DNA of 45,066 nt, taken from Bacteroidales bacterium (GTDB lineage: Bacteria; Bacteroidota; Bacteroidia; Bacteroidales; Marinilabiliaceae). The notes beneath the pieces are model-generated. The model was not told the origin of the DNA, did not search any database, and was given only the letters and a program-made list of their open reading frames with translations. Where the stretch lies: the NCBI GenBank assembly GCA_012838865.1, contig DUOK01000289.1, positions 1 to 45,066 on the forward strand, read 5' to 3'. This document shows, one piece after another, positions 1 through 9,069 of the stretch. The position numbers and the translations under genes were made by a program. The first letter of the stretch is position 1. Each line of letters starts with the position of its first letter.

Positions 1-267
1 ACAGTTTTTGAAAACGCTGTTGACGTATCCCAAGCCCCCTGGCCTTTGCTTCTCAATCTTGTCTCTTCTGCTCCTGCCTGCCGCGTTTGGCCTGCATACT
101 TTCTGTTTGAAAGCGGATGCAAAGTAACGACGAAAATCCTCATCATACAAACATTTTATTTCCATTTTTATATTAAAAATTGTGAATCCATTGATTATCA
201 ACTCAAATATTCACTTCCAATCCACTCAAGTTTATGCCATATATTCCCAACTAATCAGCTTTTATCG
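1..267. other. upstream non-coding stretch, no convincing gene
   Basis: I see no supportable gene here. The one long open frame (46-300, plus) has no protein-like composition or recognisable motif and runs through the era promoter. On the minus strand a TACTTTG-like box lies at about 120-126, which could belong to a divergent gene whose body lies left of the window, but the only short frame behind it (start at 97) stops after 14 codons. Base composition is more AT-rich from about 120 to 260, as expected of a promoter-bearing spacer. Confidence 0.5.
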
Positions 268-275
268 TACCTTTG
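268..275 (+). promoter_or_regulatory. Bacteroidota -7 box for era
   Basis: TACCTTTG matches the Bacteroidota -7 consensus TAnnTTTG exactly and sits 21 bp before the era ATG. No TTG -33 element is seen at the expected distance, so only the -7 element is supported. Confidence 0.45.
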
Positions 276-296
276 TGCCCGAAATTTTACATTTAT

Positions 297-1178
297 ATGA
301 ATCATAAAGCAGGCTTTGTCAGCATTGTAGGCAACCCGAACGTGGGAAAATCAACCCTTATGAATTTACTGGTAGGGGAACGCTTGTCCATCATTACCTC
401 CAAGGCACAAACCACCCGCCACAAAATACTGGGGATAGTCAATAAGGAAGACCATCAACTGGTATTTTCAGATACGCCGGGCGTGCTTGAACCCAATTAC
501 AAACTACAGGAGTCGATGCTGAAGTTCAGCAAATCGGCACTGGTTGATGCAGACATCATTCTTTATTTGACCGACACGGTGGAAACGGCAGCTAAAAACG
601 CCGACTTTATAAAGGAAGTTGCTCATGCAAAAGTGCCCGTATTGGTCGTCATTAATAAAGTGGATCTGAGCACCCAGGAGGGCCTGGAAGCCCTCACGGA
701 CCAATGGAAGACCTTATTGCCCAATGCGGAGATTTATCCCGTTTCGGCACTGCACAAATTCAATGTAGACCAACTTTACCAGCGCATTCTGGAACTCACT
801 CCCGAGTCGCCCCCCTATTTTGATAAGGATGCGCTTACCGACAAGCCGGAGCGCTTTTTTGTATCGGAAATCATTCGTGAGAAAATACTGCTCTATTATC
901 AGAAGGAAATCCCCTACTCGGTAGAAGTTGTTGTAGAGGAATTTAAGGAAACACCTAAGCGTGTCAACATCAGTGCCAGCATTCATGTGGCACGTGACTC
1001 ACAAAAAGGCATATTGATAGGCCACCAGGGCAAGGCGCTTAAAAAACTGGGGACAGAGGCACGCAGGGCCATTGAGACCTTTCTCGATCGCAAGGTGTTT
1101 CTGCAACTGTACGTTAAAGTCTCCAAAGACTGGAGGAATCAGGATAACTTCCTGAAAAACTTTGGCTACGACCAATAA
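297..1178 (+). CDS. era: GTPase Era
   Basis: Ribosome-assembly GTPase that binds the 3' end of 16S rRNA and helps mature the 30S subunit; cytoplasmic. The 293-residue product has the P-loop GNPNVGKST near the N-terminus, the G3 motif DTPG, the G4 motif NKVD, and a C-terminal KH domain whose GxxG loop is seen in IGHQGKALKKLG. Length fits the family. An earlier in-frame start at 273 would lie on the promoter box, so I chose the ATG at 297, whose product begins MNHKAGFVSIVG as usual for Era. It is followed 36 bp later by der, another ribosome GTPase; the two are probably cotranscribed. Confidence 0.96.
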   Translation: MNHKAGFVSIVGNPNVGKSTLMNLLVGERLSIITSKAQTTRHKILGIVNKEDHQLVFSDTPGVLEPNYKLQESMLKFSKSALVDADIILYLTDTVETAAKNADFIKEVAHAKVPVLVVINKVDLSTQEGLEALTDQWKTLLPNAEIYPVSALHKFNVDQLYQRILELTPESPPYFDKDALTDKPERFFVSEIIREKILLYYQKEIPYSVEVVVEEFKETPKRVNISASIHVARDSQKGILIGHQGKALKKLGTEARRAIETFLDRKVFLQLYVKVSKDWRNQDNFLKNFGYDQ

Positions 1179-1214
1179 ACAAACTGAAACAAGTAAAGAA
1201 ATACAATAAGAAAT

Positions 1215-2531
1215 ATGGGAAATATAGTTGCCATAGTAGGACGTCCGAATGTAGGAAAATCAACCCTCTTTAATCGTTTAACAGGAACACGACAGGCGAT
1301 TGTTGACGAAATGAGCGGGGTGACCCGCGACAGGCTGTACGGAAAGGCCCACTGGAATGGCATCGACTTTTCGGTGATCGACACCGGTGGCTATGCCATC
1401 AATTCGGAAGATGTTTTTGAGGAAGCCATCCGTGATCAGGTGCTGATCGCCATCGAAGAAGCCGACATCTTACTTTTCGTAGTGGACGTCACCACCGGCA
1501 TTACTGATTACGATGAAATGGTGGCGGAAGTCATCCGTCGCAGCGGCAAAAAAGCCCTGGTGGTCGTCAACAAAGTCGATACCCACGATAGAGAAGCGGA
1601 GTCTGCCTACTTCTATTCCCTGGGTCTTTCTGAGCTCTATTCGATTTCTTCCATAAATGGTGCCGGAACCGGCGATTTACTGGATGCGCTGGTAAGGGAA
1701 TTGCCCGACAAACAGGTCAACCGACCGGAAGAGGAAGACCTCAATCTTCCACGTTTTGCCATTGTGGGACGACCCAACGCCGGAAAATCATCTTTGATTA
1801 ATGCGCTGACGGGTGAAGACCGCAACATTGTAACGCCCATTTCAGGGACTACCCGCGACAGTCTCTATACCCGTTTCAATAAATTTGGCCACGACTTTTT
1901 CCTGGTTGATACAGCAGGTATTCGCAAAAAGGCCAAAGTACACGAAAACCTGGAATTCTATTCGGTGATGCGGGCAGTAAGGGCCATAGAAAATTCCGAT
2001 GTTTGTATCCTGATGATTGATGCCACCCGGGGTTTTGAGGGGCAGGATCAGAAAATATTCAGTCTTATAGAACGCAACCGCAAAGGCATTGTGGTTGTGG
2101 TCAATAAGTGGGATCTCATCGAAAAAGACACCCACAGCACCAAGTTGTTTGAAGCAGAGATTCGTGAAAAAACGGCGCCTTACGTAGATTATCCCATCAT
2201 CTTTACCTCAGCCATCACCAAACAAAGGCTCTTTAAAACGCTGGAAGAAGCGGCACGTGTTTATGAAAACAGGACCCGTAAGATTTCGACCTCACAAATT
2301 AATGAGTTCCTTTTACCCCTGATTGCAAACACCCCCCCTCCAGCAACCAAAGGAAAGTACATCAAAATCAAATTCATCACCCAACTGCCCACCATACCGC
2401 CCTCCTTTGCCTTTTTCTGCAACTTACCGCAATATGTTAAGGAGCCCTACAAGCGTTTCCTTGAAAATAAAATTCGCGGCAAATGGGACCTCTCGGGTGT
2501 TCCGGTCAATATTTTCATGCGTAAAAAATAA
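1215..2531 (+). CDS. der: GTPase Der (EngA)
   Basis: Double GTPase needed for 50S ribosomal subunit assembly; cytoplasmic. The 438-residue protein carries two consecutive G domains: the first with [13 protein letters not shown] and NKVD, the second with [13 protein letters not shown] and NKWD, followed by the C-terminal KH-like domain that ends in the basic tail FMRKK. This tandem arrangement is unique to Der. Start at the ATG of [15 protein letters not shown]. It lies directly behind era on the same strand with only 36 bp between them, a common Bacteroidota pairing. Confidence 0.97.
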   Translation: MGNIVAIVGRPNVGKSTLFNRLTGTRQAIVDEMSGVTRDRLYGKAHWNGIDFSVIDTGGYAINSEDVFEEAIRDQVLIAIEEADILLFVVDVTTGITDYDEMVAEVIRRSGKKALVVVNKVDTHDREAESAYFYSLGLSELYSISSINGAGTGDLLDALVRELPDKQVNRPEEEDLNLPRFAIVGRPNAGKSSLINALTGEDRNIVTPISGTTRDSLYTRFNKFGHDFFLVDTAGIRKKAKVHENLEFYSVMRAVRAIENSDVCILMIDATRGFEGQDQKIFSLIERNRKGIVVVVNKWDLIEKDTHSTKLFEAEIREKTAPYVDYPIIFTSAITKQRLFKTLEEAARVYENRTRKISTSQINEFLLPLIANTPPPATKGKYIKIKFITQLPTIPPSFAFFCNLPQYVKEPYKRFLENKIRGKWDLSGVPVNIFMRKK

Positions 2532-2578
2532 GGATTCAAAAAAAATCCTTATTTTTACACATTCTAAACAACTGACTT

Positions 2579-3316
2579 ATGCGGATACACGCCGACATGA
2601 AGATGGCGGACTTGGTGCACTTAAATTTTGAGGTACTGGCAGTGGTCCAGCGCCTTCAAATTCCTTTTGGGTTTAAGGACAAAACCATTTCCGATGTATG
2701 TAGGGAACACAGCATTAATGTAGACTTCTTTCTCCAGCTGGTTCAGTGGTTCAACGAGCGCGAGAACTTTCCTCAGGAACAGCTGATCCAGGGCGATGCT
2801 CAGTGGTTGGTGCGCTACCTGCATCACACCCATCAATGCTATCTGAATTACCAGATTCCTCGAATCGAAAAGGAAATTGAATTTCTGGAGCAATTGCCCG
2901 ATATGCCCGACCATTCGGCCCGTCTCATGCTGGAATTCTTCCGAGAGTACATTCGGGAGTTTACCGAACACATTGAAGACGAAGAAAACACCACCTTTCC
3001 CTACATCCTTGCCCTGGGCAACACCCTGTCGGGAAATATGGACCTGGAAACTTTCAGGAAGCGCTACAAGACCTACACCATTGATAAATATCTGGAGCAC
3101 CACAGCGATTTGGAAGAAAAGGTCTTCGATTTGCAAAGCATTCTCCTGCGCCATCTCCCCCCCCCAAGCAGCAACTGCCATTTCACCAATCTGCTTTTAG
3201 AAATAAATCGTTTGGGCAACGACTTAAAAGATCACACGCTGCTTGAAGAAAATGTACTCATACCAAAAGCCCGTCAAATGGAGCTGGAGTTGAATCAACG
3301 CTCCGCCAACCAATAA
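2579..3316 (+). CDS. hemerythrin-like di-iron protein with ScdA_N-like N-terminus
   Basis: A 245-residue protein resembling the RIC/YtfE family (iron-centre repair, NO/O2 stress). Candidate di-iron ligands are visible: His82/His85, His131 with Glu135 (HxxxE), His174/His175, and His219 with Glu223 (HxxxE). Residues about 10-60 align by eye with the ScdA_N module, but the conserved Cys-Cys pair is replaced by Phe-Gly (around residues 30-31), so the thiol chemistry of classical ScdA/YtfE is not available. ATG at 2579 was taken; Met7 or Met9 are alternatives. A run of nine C (3157-3165) lies in the gene. The next gene, 12 bp on, encodes a LuxR-type regulator; such pairs recur in Bacteroidota. Function is inferred from family resemblance only. 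Confidence 0.82.
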   Translation: MRIHADMKMADLVHLNFEVLAVVQRLQIPFGFKDKTISDVCREHSINVDFFLQLVQWFNERENFPQEQLIQGDAQWLVRYLHHTHQCYLNYQIPRIEKEIEFLEQLPDMPDHSARLMLEFFREYIREFTEHIEDEENTTFPYILALGNTLSGNMDLETFRKRYKTYTIDKYLEHHSDLEEKVFDLQSILLRHLPPPSSNCHFTNLLLEINRLGNDLKDHTLLEENVLIPKARQMELELNQRSANQ

Positions 3317-3328
3317 GCTGTAGAACCT

Positions 3329-3904
3329 ATGGTAAGCGTCCTGCTGGCCGAACAGTCCTATCTTTTAAGAAAGGGATTGATTCACATATTAAGGCAATTT
3401 CCCGAAGTGGGAGAAATTGAAATCCTGGGATCACAGCTGGGAATAGGGGAGGTACTGCAACATTTTGAACCCGATCTCCTCATTGTAAATTCAGCCATAA
3501 CCGCAGCCAGTCCAGATAAAAACTGGGAAAGCCTGCTGCCGGAAGATTGTCGGCTCCTGCACATCATCAACACGGGGCTCCCTCAGGGCGCCCCGGAAAA
3601 CCAATTATCCATATACGACTCCAAAGTTGCCCTCACCGAAAAAATTTCCAAAACCTTAAAGGCCATTGGGGCGAACAGGGACCAGGACGAGTCAGAGGAA
3701 CTCACCCCGCGCGAAAAACTTATTCTGCAACATGTGGCCCTGGGCAAAACCAACAAGGAAATTGCGGCCGACCTGTTTATAAGCACACACACCGTAATTT
3801 CGCACCGAAAAAACATCACCCGTAAACTAGACATCAAAAGTGTATCGGGATTGACGGTTTATGCCATCCTAAATGGCATAATTAATATGGAAGATATATC
3901 TTAG
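3329..3904 (+). CDS. LuxR-type regulator with degenerate receiver domain
   Basis: A 191-residue DNA-binding regulator. The C-terminal part (about 122-185) is a clear LuxR/NarL helix-turn-helix: LTPREKLILQHVALGKTNKE, then the recognition helix region STHTVISHRKNI. The N-terminal part looks like a response-regulator receiver, but the phospho-acceptor position in PDLLIVNS is Asn54 rather than Asp, and the acidic pocket is Ala7-Glu8 rather than Asp/Glu pairs. It is therefore probably not controlled by normal phosphotransfer. It follows the hemerythrin-like gene by 12 bp, which suggests that the di-iron protein or the same stress governs it. Target genes are unknown. Confidence 0.85.
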   Translation: MVSVLLAEQSYLLRKGLIHILRQFPEVGEIEILGSQLGIGEVLQHFEPDLLIVNSAITAASPDKNWESLLPEDCRLLHIINTGLPQGAPENQLSIYDSKVALTEKISKTLKAIGANRDQDESEELTPREKLILQHVALGKTNKEIAADLFISTHTVISHRKNITRKLDIKSVSGLTVYAILNGIINMEDIS

Positions 3905-3926
3905 GGGCCGGATAAAACATTTGGGT

Positions 3927-4325
3927 ATGTCAACAACGCCAATTACAGAAGGTGCTACAGCTCCCTTTACAGAACGCCTATTAGCAGCCGTCATCGACCT
4001 TGTTATAGTGGCTGGCCTGATGATGCTTCCCAGGGTGGGTTGGTTAATTGCCTTACTGTACTTCCTCTCGAAGGACTCCCTTCCCTTTCTGCAAGGACAA
4101 AGTCTGGGCAAGCATTTGCTTCATCTTAAAGTCATCATCCTGCCCGGGCAGGATGATTTGGTTCGCTACCCCGAAAAGTCCATCATACGCGGATTGGTCT
4201 TCCTCATTCCCATTCTCAACCTCATAGATCTCTGGTTCTTTTTTTCCCGAGGCAGACGACTGGCAGACATTTGGACGCAGACGACTGTAATCCGTTATTC
4301 TCCTGAAGACAAAGACCGGGCCTGA
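3927..4325 (+). CDS. RDD family membrane protein
   Basis: Small integral membrane protein of about 132 residues. It shows the RDD signature: FTERLLAAVIDLVIVAG at the first membrane segment (Arg and Asp), further hydrophobic segments (WLIALLYFL; GLVFLIPILNLIDLWFFF) and a late Asp in RRLADIWTQT; the central GQSLGKHLLHLKV is typical. Function of the family is poorly defined, with proposed transport roles. I chose the ATG at 3927; a TTG six bases earlier is in frame but less likely. The gene may be cotranscribed with the regulator upstream (22 bp gap), and its 3' end overlaps the convergent kinase gene by 31 bp. Confidence 0.85.
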   Translation: MSTTPITEGATAPFTERLLAAVIDLVIVAGLMMLPRVGWLIALLYFLSKDSLPFLQGQSLGKHLLHLKVIILPGQDDLVRYPEKSIIRGLVFLIPILNLIDLWFFFSRGRRLADIWTQTTVIRYSPEDKDRA

Positions 4326-7300
4326 GGCAGCTCTACATAAAAAACAGAACCCTCCCCTTCTTTGGTTTCAAACCATATCCGTCCCCCGGCATTTTCTATT
4401 ACCCGTCGTGATATGGCCAGCCCCAGTCCCATCCCGCCTGTTTTGGTGGTAAAACTGGGCACAAACAAATGGTCCCGAAGCTCTTCCGGCACCCCCTGTC
4501 CATTGTCCGCCACAGCAACCCGGACCATATCACCGCTTAAGCCAACAACAAGATGGATGCGCGCCGCGCGGTCCTCGGGAACAGATTGCAAGGCATTTTT
4601 AATCAAATTATTGAAGACGCCCAGCAACTGCTCTCCATCTGCCCGCACCATTACAGGACCACCCAGCTCATTACGCAAAGCAATCTCCGCTGTTCCCGTA
4701 TCGCCAAAAAGCGTACGACAACTCTCCAGCTTATCCATTAAATTAACCACCTCTGCCTTTGCCAGGGGCATTTGAGCAAACTTGCTGAACTCCGCGGCGA
4801 TGCTCGACAAACTGTTTATTTGCTCGATGAGCGTACCCGTAACCCGCGTCAGGTAGCTGTCAAAATCTTCCACCTTATCGTTCCAGGCCCTTTGTAAATA
4901 CTGAATACTCAGCTTCATCGGCGTCAAAGGATTCTTTATCTCATGGGCAATCTGCTTAGCCATCTCCCGCCAGGCCAAATCGCGCTCGGTTTTGGCCAAT
5001 TTAGCAGCACTAATGGCCAGCTCATCCACCATCCTGTTGTACTCTGCCACCAGTCCCCCAATCTCGTCCTCTCCCCTGTAGTCAATCTTCTCATTCGAGC
5101 GGTCCAGCTTAACCTGAGAAATTTTACTCTGCAACAACAACAAGGGCCGCGTAATTTGGCGCGCCAGAAATACCGCCAGACTGATTACAACTAAAGTAAA
5201 GATAAGGTAGAAATTGACCACGGTTACCACCACCGAACTGACCTCCTCGCGGAGCTCATTGTTCCCCACAAAATAAGGCAGATTAACGAAACCCGACAGA
5301 CGATTTTCCGCATCAAGAAGCGGCACATAAAAAGAGGTGTAGGACATGCTGCCAATTTGCTCTTCCTCCAGATGCCGAACGGCCTCTGTATAGGCCAACT
5401 TGTAATAAGCTTTAGGGTTCATCTGAGCACCCATCAAGCCATTACGAAACAACTCGGGCCGTGAAGTCCCCAGCAAAGTACCCTCTACCCCATAGAGATT
5501 GATGTCGCAATAAAACACATTGCTGATCATCTGAAGCTGATAATTAAGGTACTCCTCCGGCCGGGCCGTCTCCGGTCCATCCAACCCGATCTTATACTCC
5601 AATTCAAGCAAAATAGACTGCACCTTGTTCTCCAACAGCTCCAAATGCTTACGCTTAAACTGGTTAACCGTATAGTACACCGTGCCGGCCGCCACCACCA
5701 CCAACATGAGCAGAAGCAGCAAGACAAACACCAACTGAATGCGCTTTTGAATGGTCAGATGAAAAGAAAAGTCGGCAGAACGCCACTGCATCAGCAGCAA
5801 CAACAGTGCACCCAGCATAAAGAAAAAGAGGAAAAACAAGGAAAAGGCTATCAGCACCTCCCCAAGGCTGTAATCCTCTCTGCTCAAAACTATCGTAACC
5901 TGCTGATCGGGCTGATAAACCAAATGCGAAAAGGAACTGTCCTTAAAAAACATTTTGCTGTAAGGCACCGGTTGATAATACTGAGCCTCCCCCTTATAAG
6001 GGAACTCACCGGAACGCTTCACCAGGCGGCCATTCAAATACTTGGCATAAGAATAATCGTCGAGCAAACCCATTCGCGCCCTTTCCCGTTCACTCACCAA
6101 CAACTCGGGATAGCCCAGCCCCTCAAAAAAAGGTTTCGACTGCAACTCAACAAACAAAGACGTCTCGCGCTGAGGGTCGTTGGCAAAAAAGCGAAAAACA
6201 CCCAGATAAGAAACACGGCCGTTTTGATTATCGAGGTAATGAAAATGATTGCTTCCGGGAATGGCATAACCAAAACCTTCCAGCATTTCATAAAAATAGT
6301 CGTAACAATTCCTAACCTCCTGAGAGCTTTCCAGATACAAATCACCCTGGGGCCAGCAGGGAACAATCTGCAAGTCAAAACGCCCCCAATAACCGTAAAA
6401 GTAGAACTTTACCAAATGGTTGCGAATAAGGTCCCCATCCACCTCTCCCTGCGCCAACAGCCGCATAAGCGTTACATCATTAGAAAGCTGCTTCTCTATT
6501 TCTGACAGATACATCTCAGCCACAGGGTCCTCATCACGGAGCAACTGAAAGGAAAGGTTTTCTGCAAGGAGTTCCCGATTGGCCTCCTCTCTCTTTACGC
6601 TTAAATCCATCATCACCATACCCGCATACAGCGAAAAACAAAGCGCCAGCCACAAAAAGGAAGTGTGTGTCAGTCCGTATTCAGGTTTGCGCCTGGCAAA
6701 AACCAATAAGCCCCCAACCGCTGCAAAAAACACAAAAGTCCAGTCGCTATCGCCCACCCCCAAACCTCCACTTATCAAGGCAGCTGCCAGTGCCAATAAA
6801 AGCCAGGCACCAAAGAGCCACTTTTGTGAAAGCAAAGTTAAAAACAACAACACCATACGCTCGGCCACCAACAAAAAAGTCAGCAACAAAAAAGCAATAG
6901 AAAAAAAGCGTACAAGAACCACAGCATCCAGATCAATGACCCGCATCAGAACGAGGGGACCAGAACTGTGGCTGGCCAAAACATAAAAAAGCTGAGTTAC
7001 AAGAACCAATAACAACAGGGTAAGCGAGAGCAGCAAAAACACCGCAAGACTTTTGCGCAAGCCACCCGCCCGCTGATAAAAAAACGAAGGCAAACGATAA
7101 AACCTGAAAAACCAGAAAGCCAGGGTAAACAACCAAAATCCGAACAAGAGAAAGTGCCCCAAAGAGGGCAGGAAGTCGGACCAGGCAAAATGATAGGGCG
7201 AAAATAAGTCACAGCGCTCCATGCAAGCCAACCCAAGTTTCCAAAAAACAAGATAATAACCCAAAGAAAAAATGGCGCCGGCCAACAGCCAACTTAAATT

Positions 7301-8050
7301 ACCCATCTGCCTACGATAAAAGAGGCTTTGAAAACGGAAGAGGCCCAACCAAAAGATCAGACTACTGAGCAATAATAAAACATCGCTGATCCAGGAAACC
7401 ACAGGAGGACGCTGTGCGCTATCTGTCCCTACAAGGCTGAAAAGATAAGTCCCCCGGCTGTCGTGTAAATCCATACTACCTGCTACCGGCTCACGACTGA
7501 TCATAAGGGAGGGATCCAGACCAAAATGTTCGGGAAAACCATTTTGCAAAAACTGGTTTTGGTAGAGGTAAGTCCGTTTAAACAGACTAAAAGCCACCAA
7601 CAACACGTCCCCTTCCTGCCGCCATTCGGTCAGGTACCACCCATTCTCCAGTCGCACCAGGGCCTGTTTAAAATATTGGGGATTAAAGCCATCAACAGGC
7701 AAGAGACTGCTGTTCCAACCCACCAGTTCGTAGCCCTGGAAGACCAGGAGCTCAAAAGAATGCGGCTTAAGCGAATCGATGTGCTCCCACAAACGCTGAT
7801 GAGAATTAAAGGTAGCCACGGGCAGGGCATCCAGGAAATCCTGCATCTCTTGCCGCTCCTGCTGGACCAGCTTTTCGATCCGAGCCGCTGAAAGCGCACG
7901 CCCCGGCAACTCTTCAGCCTTCTGTCGCAACACAAGACTGCCCACAACCAACACCAGGAGGGTCGCAACAAAGAAGAGATGATAATATGTCTTAGACAAA
8001 AGGCGTCTCATACCAGCAAGTGATTTATCAGCAACAGGATTACCCTCCAT
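4295..8050 (-). CDS. large NtrY-like sensor histidine kinase
   Basis: Inner-membrane sensor kinase of 1251 residues, much longer than usual. Order: N-terminal membrane helix (about 22-43), extracytoplasmic region, a block of roughly eight membrane helices (about 220-470), a second large extracytoplasmic region, further helices around 730-790, a third sensing region, a last helix, HAMP (ITRPLLLLQ... to about 1000), then HisKA with the phospho-His near residue 1036 in IAHEIKNPLTPMKLSIQYLQ (the NtrY-type H-box). The HATPase domain has the N-box NNLIKNALQS, DNGQGVP and GGMGLGLAIS. No response regulator lies beside it. It follows rlmH by 30 bp on the same strand, so may share its transcript; the 3' end overlaps the RDD gene. 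The signal sensed is unknown. Confidence 0.9.
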   Translation of the reverse strand: MEGNPVADKSLAGMRRLLSKTYYHLFFVATLLVLVVGSLVLRQKAEELPGRALSAARIEKLVQQERQEMQDFLDALPVATFNSHQRLWEHIDSLKPHSFELLVFQGYELVGWNSSLLPVDGFNPQYFKQALVRLENGWYLTEWRQEGDVLLVAFSLFKRTYLYQNQFLQNGFPEHFGLDPSLMISREPVAGSMDLHDSRGTYLFSLVGTDSAQRPPVVSWISDVLLLLSSLIFWLGLFRFQSLFYRRQMGNLSWLLAGAIFSLGYYLVFWKLGLACMERCDLFSPYHFAWSDFLPSLGHFLLFGFWLFTLAFWFFRFYRLPSFFYQRAGGLRKSLAVFLLLSLTLLLLVLVTQLFYVLASHSSGPLVLMRVIDLDAVVLVRFFSIAFLLLTFLLVAERMVLLFLTLLSQKWLFGAWLLLALAAALISGGLGVGDSDWTFVFFAAVGGLLVFARRKPEYGLTHTSFLWLALCFSLYAGMVMMDLSVKREEANRELLAENLSFQLLRDEDPVAEMYLSEIEKQLSNDVTLMRLLAQGEVDGDLIRNHLVKFYFYGYWGRFDLQIVPCWPQGDLYLESSQEVRNCYDYFYEMLEGFGYAIPGSNHFHYLDNQNGRVSYLGVFRFFANDPQRETSLFVELQSKPFFEGLGYPELLVSERERARMGLLDDYSYAKYLNGRLVKRSGEFPYKGEAQYYQPVPYSKMFFKDSSFSHLVYQPDQQVTIVLSREDYSLGEVLIAFSLFFLFFFMLGALLLLLMQWRSADFSFHLTIQKRIQLVFVLLLLLMLVVVAAGTVYYTVNQFKRKHLELLENKVQSILLELEYKIGLDGPETARPEEYLNYQLQMISNVFYCDINLYGVEGTLLGTSRPELFRNGLMGAQMNPKAYYKLAYTEAVRHLEEEQIGSMSYTSFYVPLLDAENRLSGFVNLPYFVGNNELREEVSSVVVTVVNFYLIFTLVVISLAVFLARQITRPLLLLQSKISQVKLDRSNEKIDYRGEDEIGGLVAEYNRMVDELAISAAKLAKTERDLAWREMAKQIAHEIKNPLTPMKLSIQYLQRAWNDKVEDFDSYLTRVTGTLIEQINSLSSIAAEFSKFAQMPLAKAEVVNLMDKLESCRTLFGDTGTAEIALRNELGGPVMVRADGEQLLGVFNNLIKNALQSVPEDRAARIHLVVGLSGDMVRVAVADNGQGVPEELRDHLFVPSFTTKTGGMGLGLAISRRVIENAGGRIWFETKEGEGSVFYVELPQARSLSSGE

Positions 8051-8080
8051 TTAAGAGGCACAACATCAAAAACCAAGCCG

Positions 8081-8554
8081 CTAATCATGATGATAAGGTT
8101 CGTTATTTAAAATGCTGTGGGCCCGGTAGAGCTGCTCCACAAAAATGAGACGCACCATCTGATGCGAAAACGTCATCCTTGAGAGACTGAGTTTATGGTC
8201 GGCCCGCTGATGAACCTCCGCCGAAAAGCCATAAGCCCCTCCAATTATAAAAACAAGCCGACGCACTCCGGCGACCATCTGCTTTTGAACAAAACCGGCG
8301 AAATCTCTTGAGCCTGCCGGCTTTCCGTTTTCATCCAGCAACACCAAAACATCGCCAGGACTCAACTGGTCCAGGAGCAAACGCCCCTCTTTTTCCTTCA
8401 ACACTTCCTGAGGAAGACTTCCGCCTTTTTTCACATCCGGGAGCACCACCAACTCAAAGGGAGCATAACGCCCCAGACGCTTCACATACTCATCGATACC
8501 AGTCTGCAACCAGGCCGCACTGGTGCGGCCAACCATAACCAAAACGGTCTTCAT
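8081..8554 (-). CDS. rlmH: 23S rRNA (pseudouridine1915-N3)-methyltransferase RlmH
   Basis: SPOUT-family methyltransferase that methylates pseudouridine 1915 in helix 69 of 23S rRNA using SAM; cytoplasmic homodimer. The 157-residue product is exactly the usual length. Visible hallmarks are FIIGGAYGF (SAM-binding knot) and the C-terminal SLSRMTFSHQMVRLIFVEQL followed by YRAHSILNNEPYHH. I chose the ATG at 8554 (MKTVLVMVGRTS); an in-frame TTG at 8587 would add 11 unconserved residues and lies on the putative -7 box. The sensor-kinase gene follows 30 bp downstream. Confidence 0.95.
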   Translation of the reverse strand: MKTVLVMVGRTSAAWLQTGIDEYVKRLGRYAPFELVVLPDVKKGGSLPQEVLKEKEGRLLLDQLSPGDVLVLLDENGKPAGSRDFAGFVQKQMVAGVRRLVFIIGGAYGFSAEVHQRADHKLSLSRMTFSHQMVRLIFVEQLYRAHSILNNEPYHHD

Positions 8555-8584
8555 TACGTATAACGCTTTTGTAGCTGCAAAAAA

Positions 8585-8592
8585 CAAAAATA
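8585..8592 (-). promoter_or_regulatory. -7 box for rlmH
   Basis: Read on the minus strand this is TATTTTTG, an exact TAnnTTTG, placed about 30 bp before the rlmH ATG at 8554. No TTG is found at the standard spacing, so confidence is limited. Its position argues against translation starting at the TTG at 8587. Confidence 0.35.
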
Positions 8593-8661
8593 AGACAGTG
8601 CATCCAAATTTATGGTTTAGTTTTTGTATGTTGCTGCTGTTGTGTTTCTTAAAAAACCGAT

Positions 8662-9069
8662 ATGAAAACCTTTAAACTATTCATTTTTAGCGGACTGCTC
8701 CTGCTCTTCCTGCCCCTGTCGACCCTTGGGCAAAACAACGGAAGCATGCCGGACGGCATCGCCAATGCCACCCGCAGCGGCGATGCAGCCAGACTGGCAG
8801 AATATTTCAATCCCAGAATTGAATTGGTCCTTCCGGGCAAGTCGGGTGTATTCAGCAAGGAACAGGCCCAGTTTCTGATGAAGGACTTCTTTGAGCAATA
8901 TCCACCCGCCTCTTTCCAGTTTATTCACCAGGGAGAGCGGGAAAATGCTACCTTTGCCATTGGACGTTACCATTACAACCGGGGACAATACCGCCTTTTG
9001 TTTTTGGTTAAAAACAGCAATGGTCAAACCCTGATTCATCAATTACGCGTAGAAAAACAAGATGACTAA
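8662..9069 (+). CDS. DUF4783 family exported protein
   Basis: Small secreted or periplasmic protein of 135 residues with a clear signal peptide (MKTFKLFIFSGLLLLFLPLS, then TLGQ before the likely cleavage site). The remainder, with GIANATRSGDAARLAEYFN and the end GQTLIHQLRVEK, matches the DUF4783 family, which has an NTF2-like appearance. Biochemical function is unknown. Its stop overlaps the nadC start by 8 bp (ATGACTAA), so the two genes are translationally coupled. DUF4783-nadC adjacency is common in Bacteroidota, but nothing in the sequence ties the protein to NAD synthesis. Confidence 0.85.
   Translation: MKTFKLFIFSGLLLLFLPLSTLGQNNGSMPDGIANATRSGDAARLAEYFNPRIELVLPGKSGVFSKEQAQFLMKDFFEQYPPASFQFIHQGERENATFAIGRYHYNRGQYRLLFLVKNSNGQTLIHQLRVEKQDD

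Noticed and set aside
46-300. Open frame of 84 codons before era
   Set aside because: No motif, unlikely composition, and it reads through the era promoter and into the era start.
5645-6505. Plus-strand frame of 286 codons inside the sensor kinase gene
   Set aside because: Arises from codon bias of the kinase; Gln/Lys-rich with no motif.
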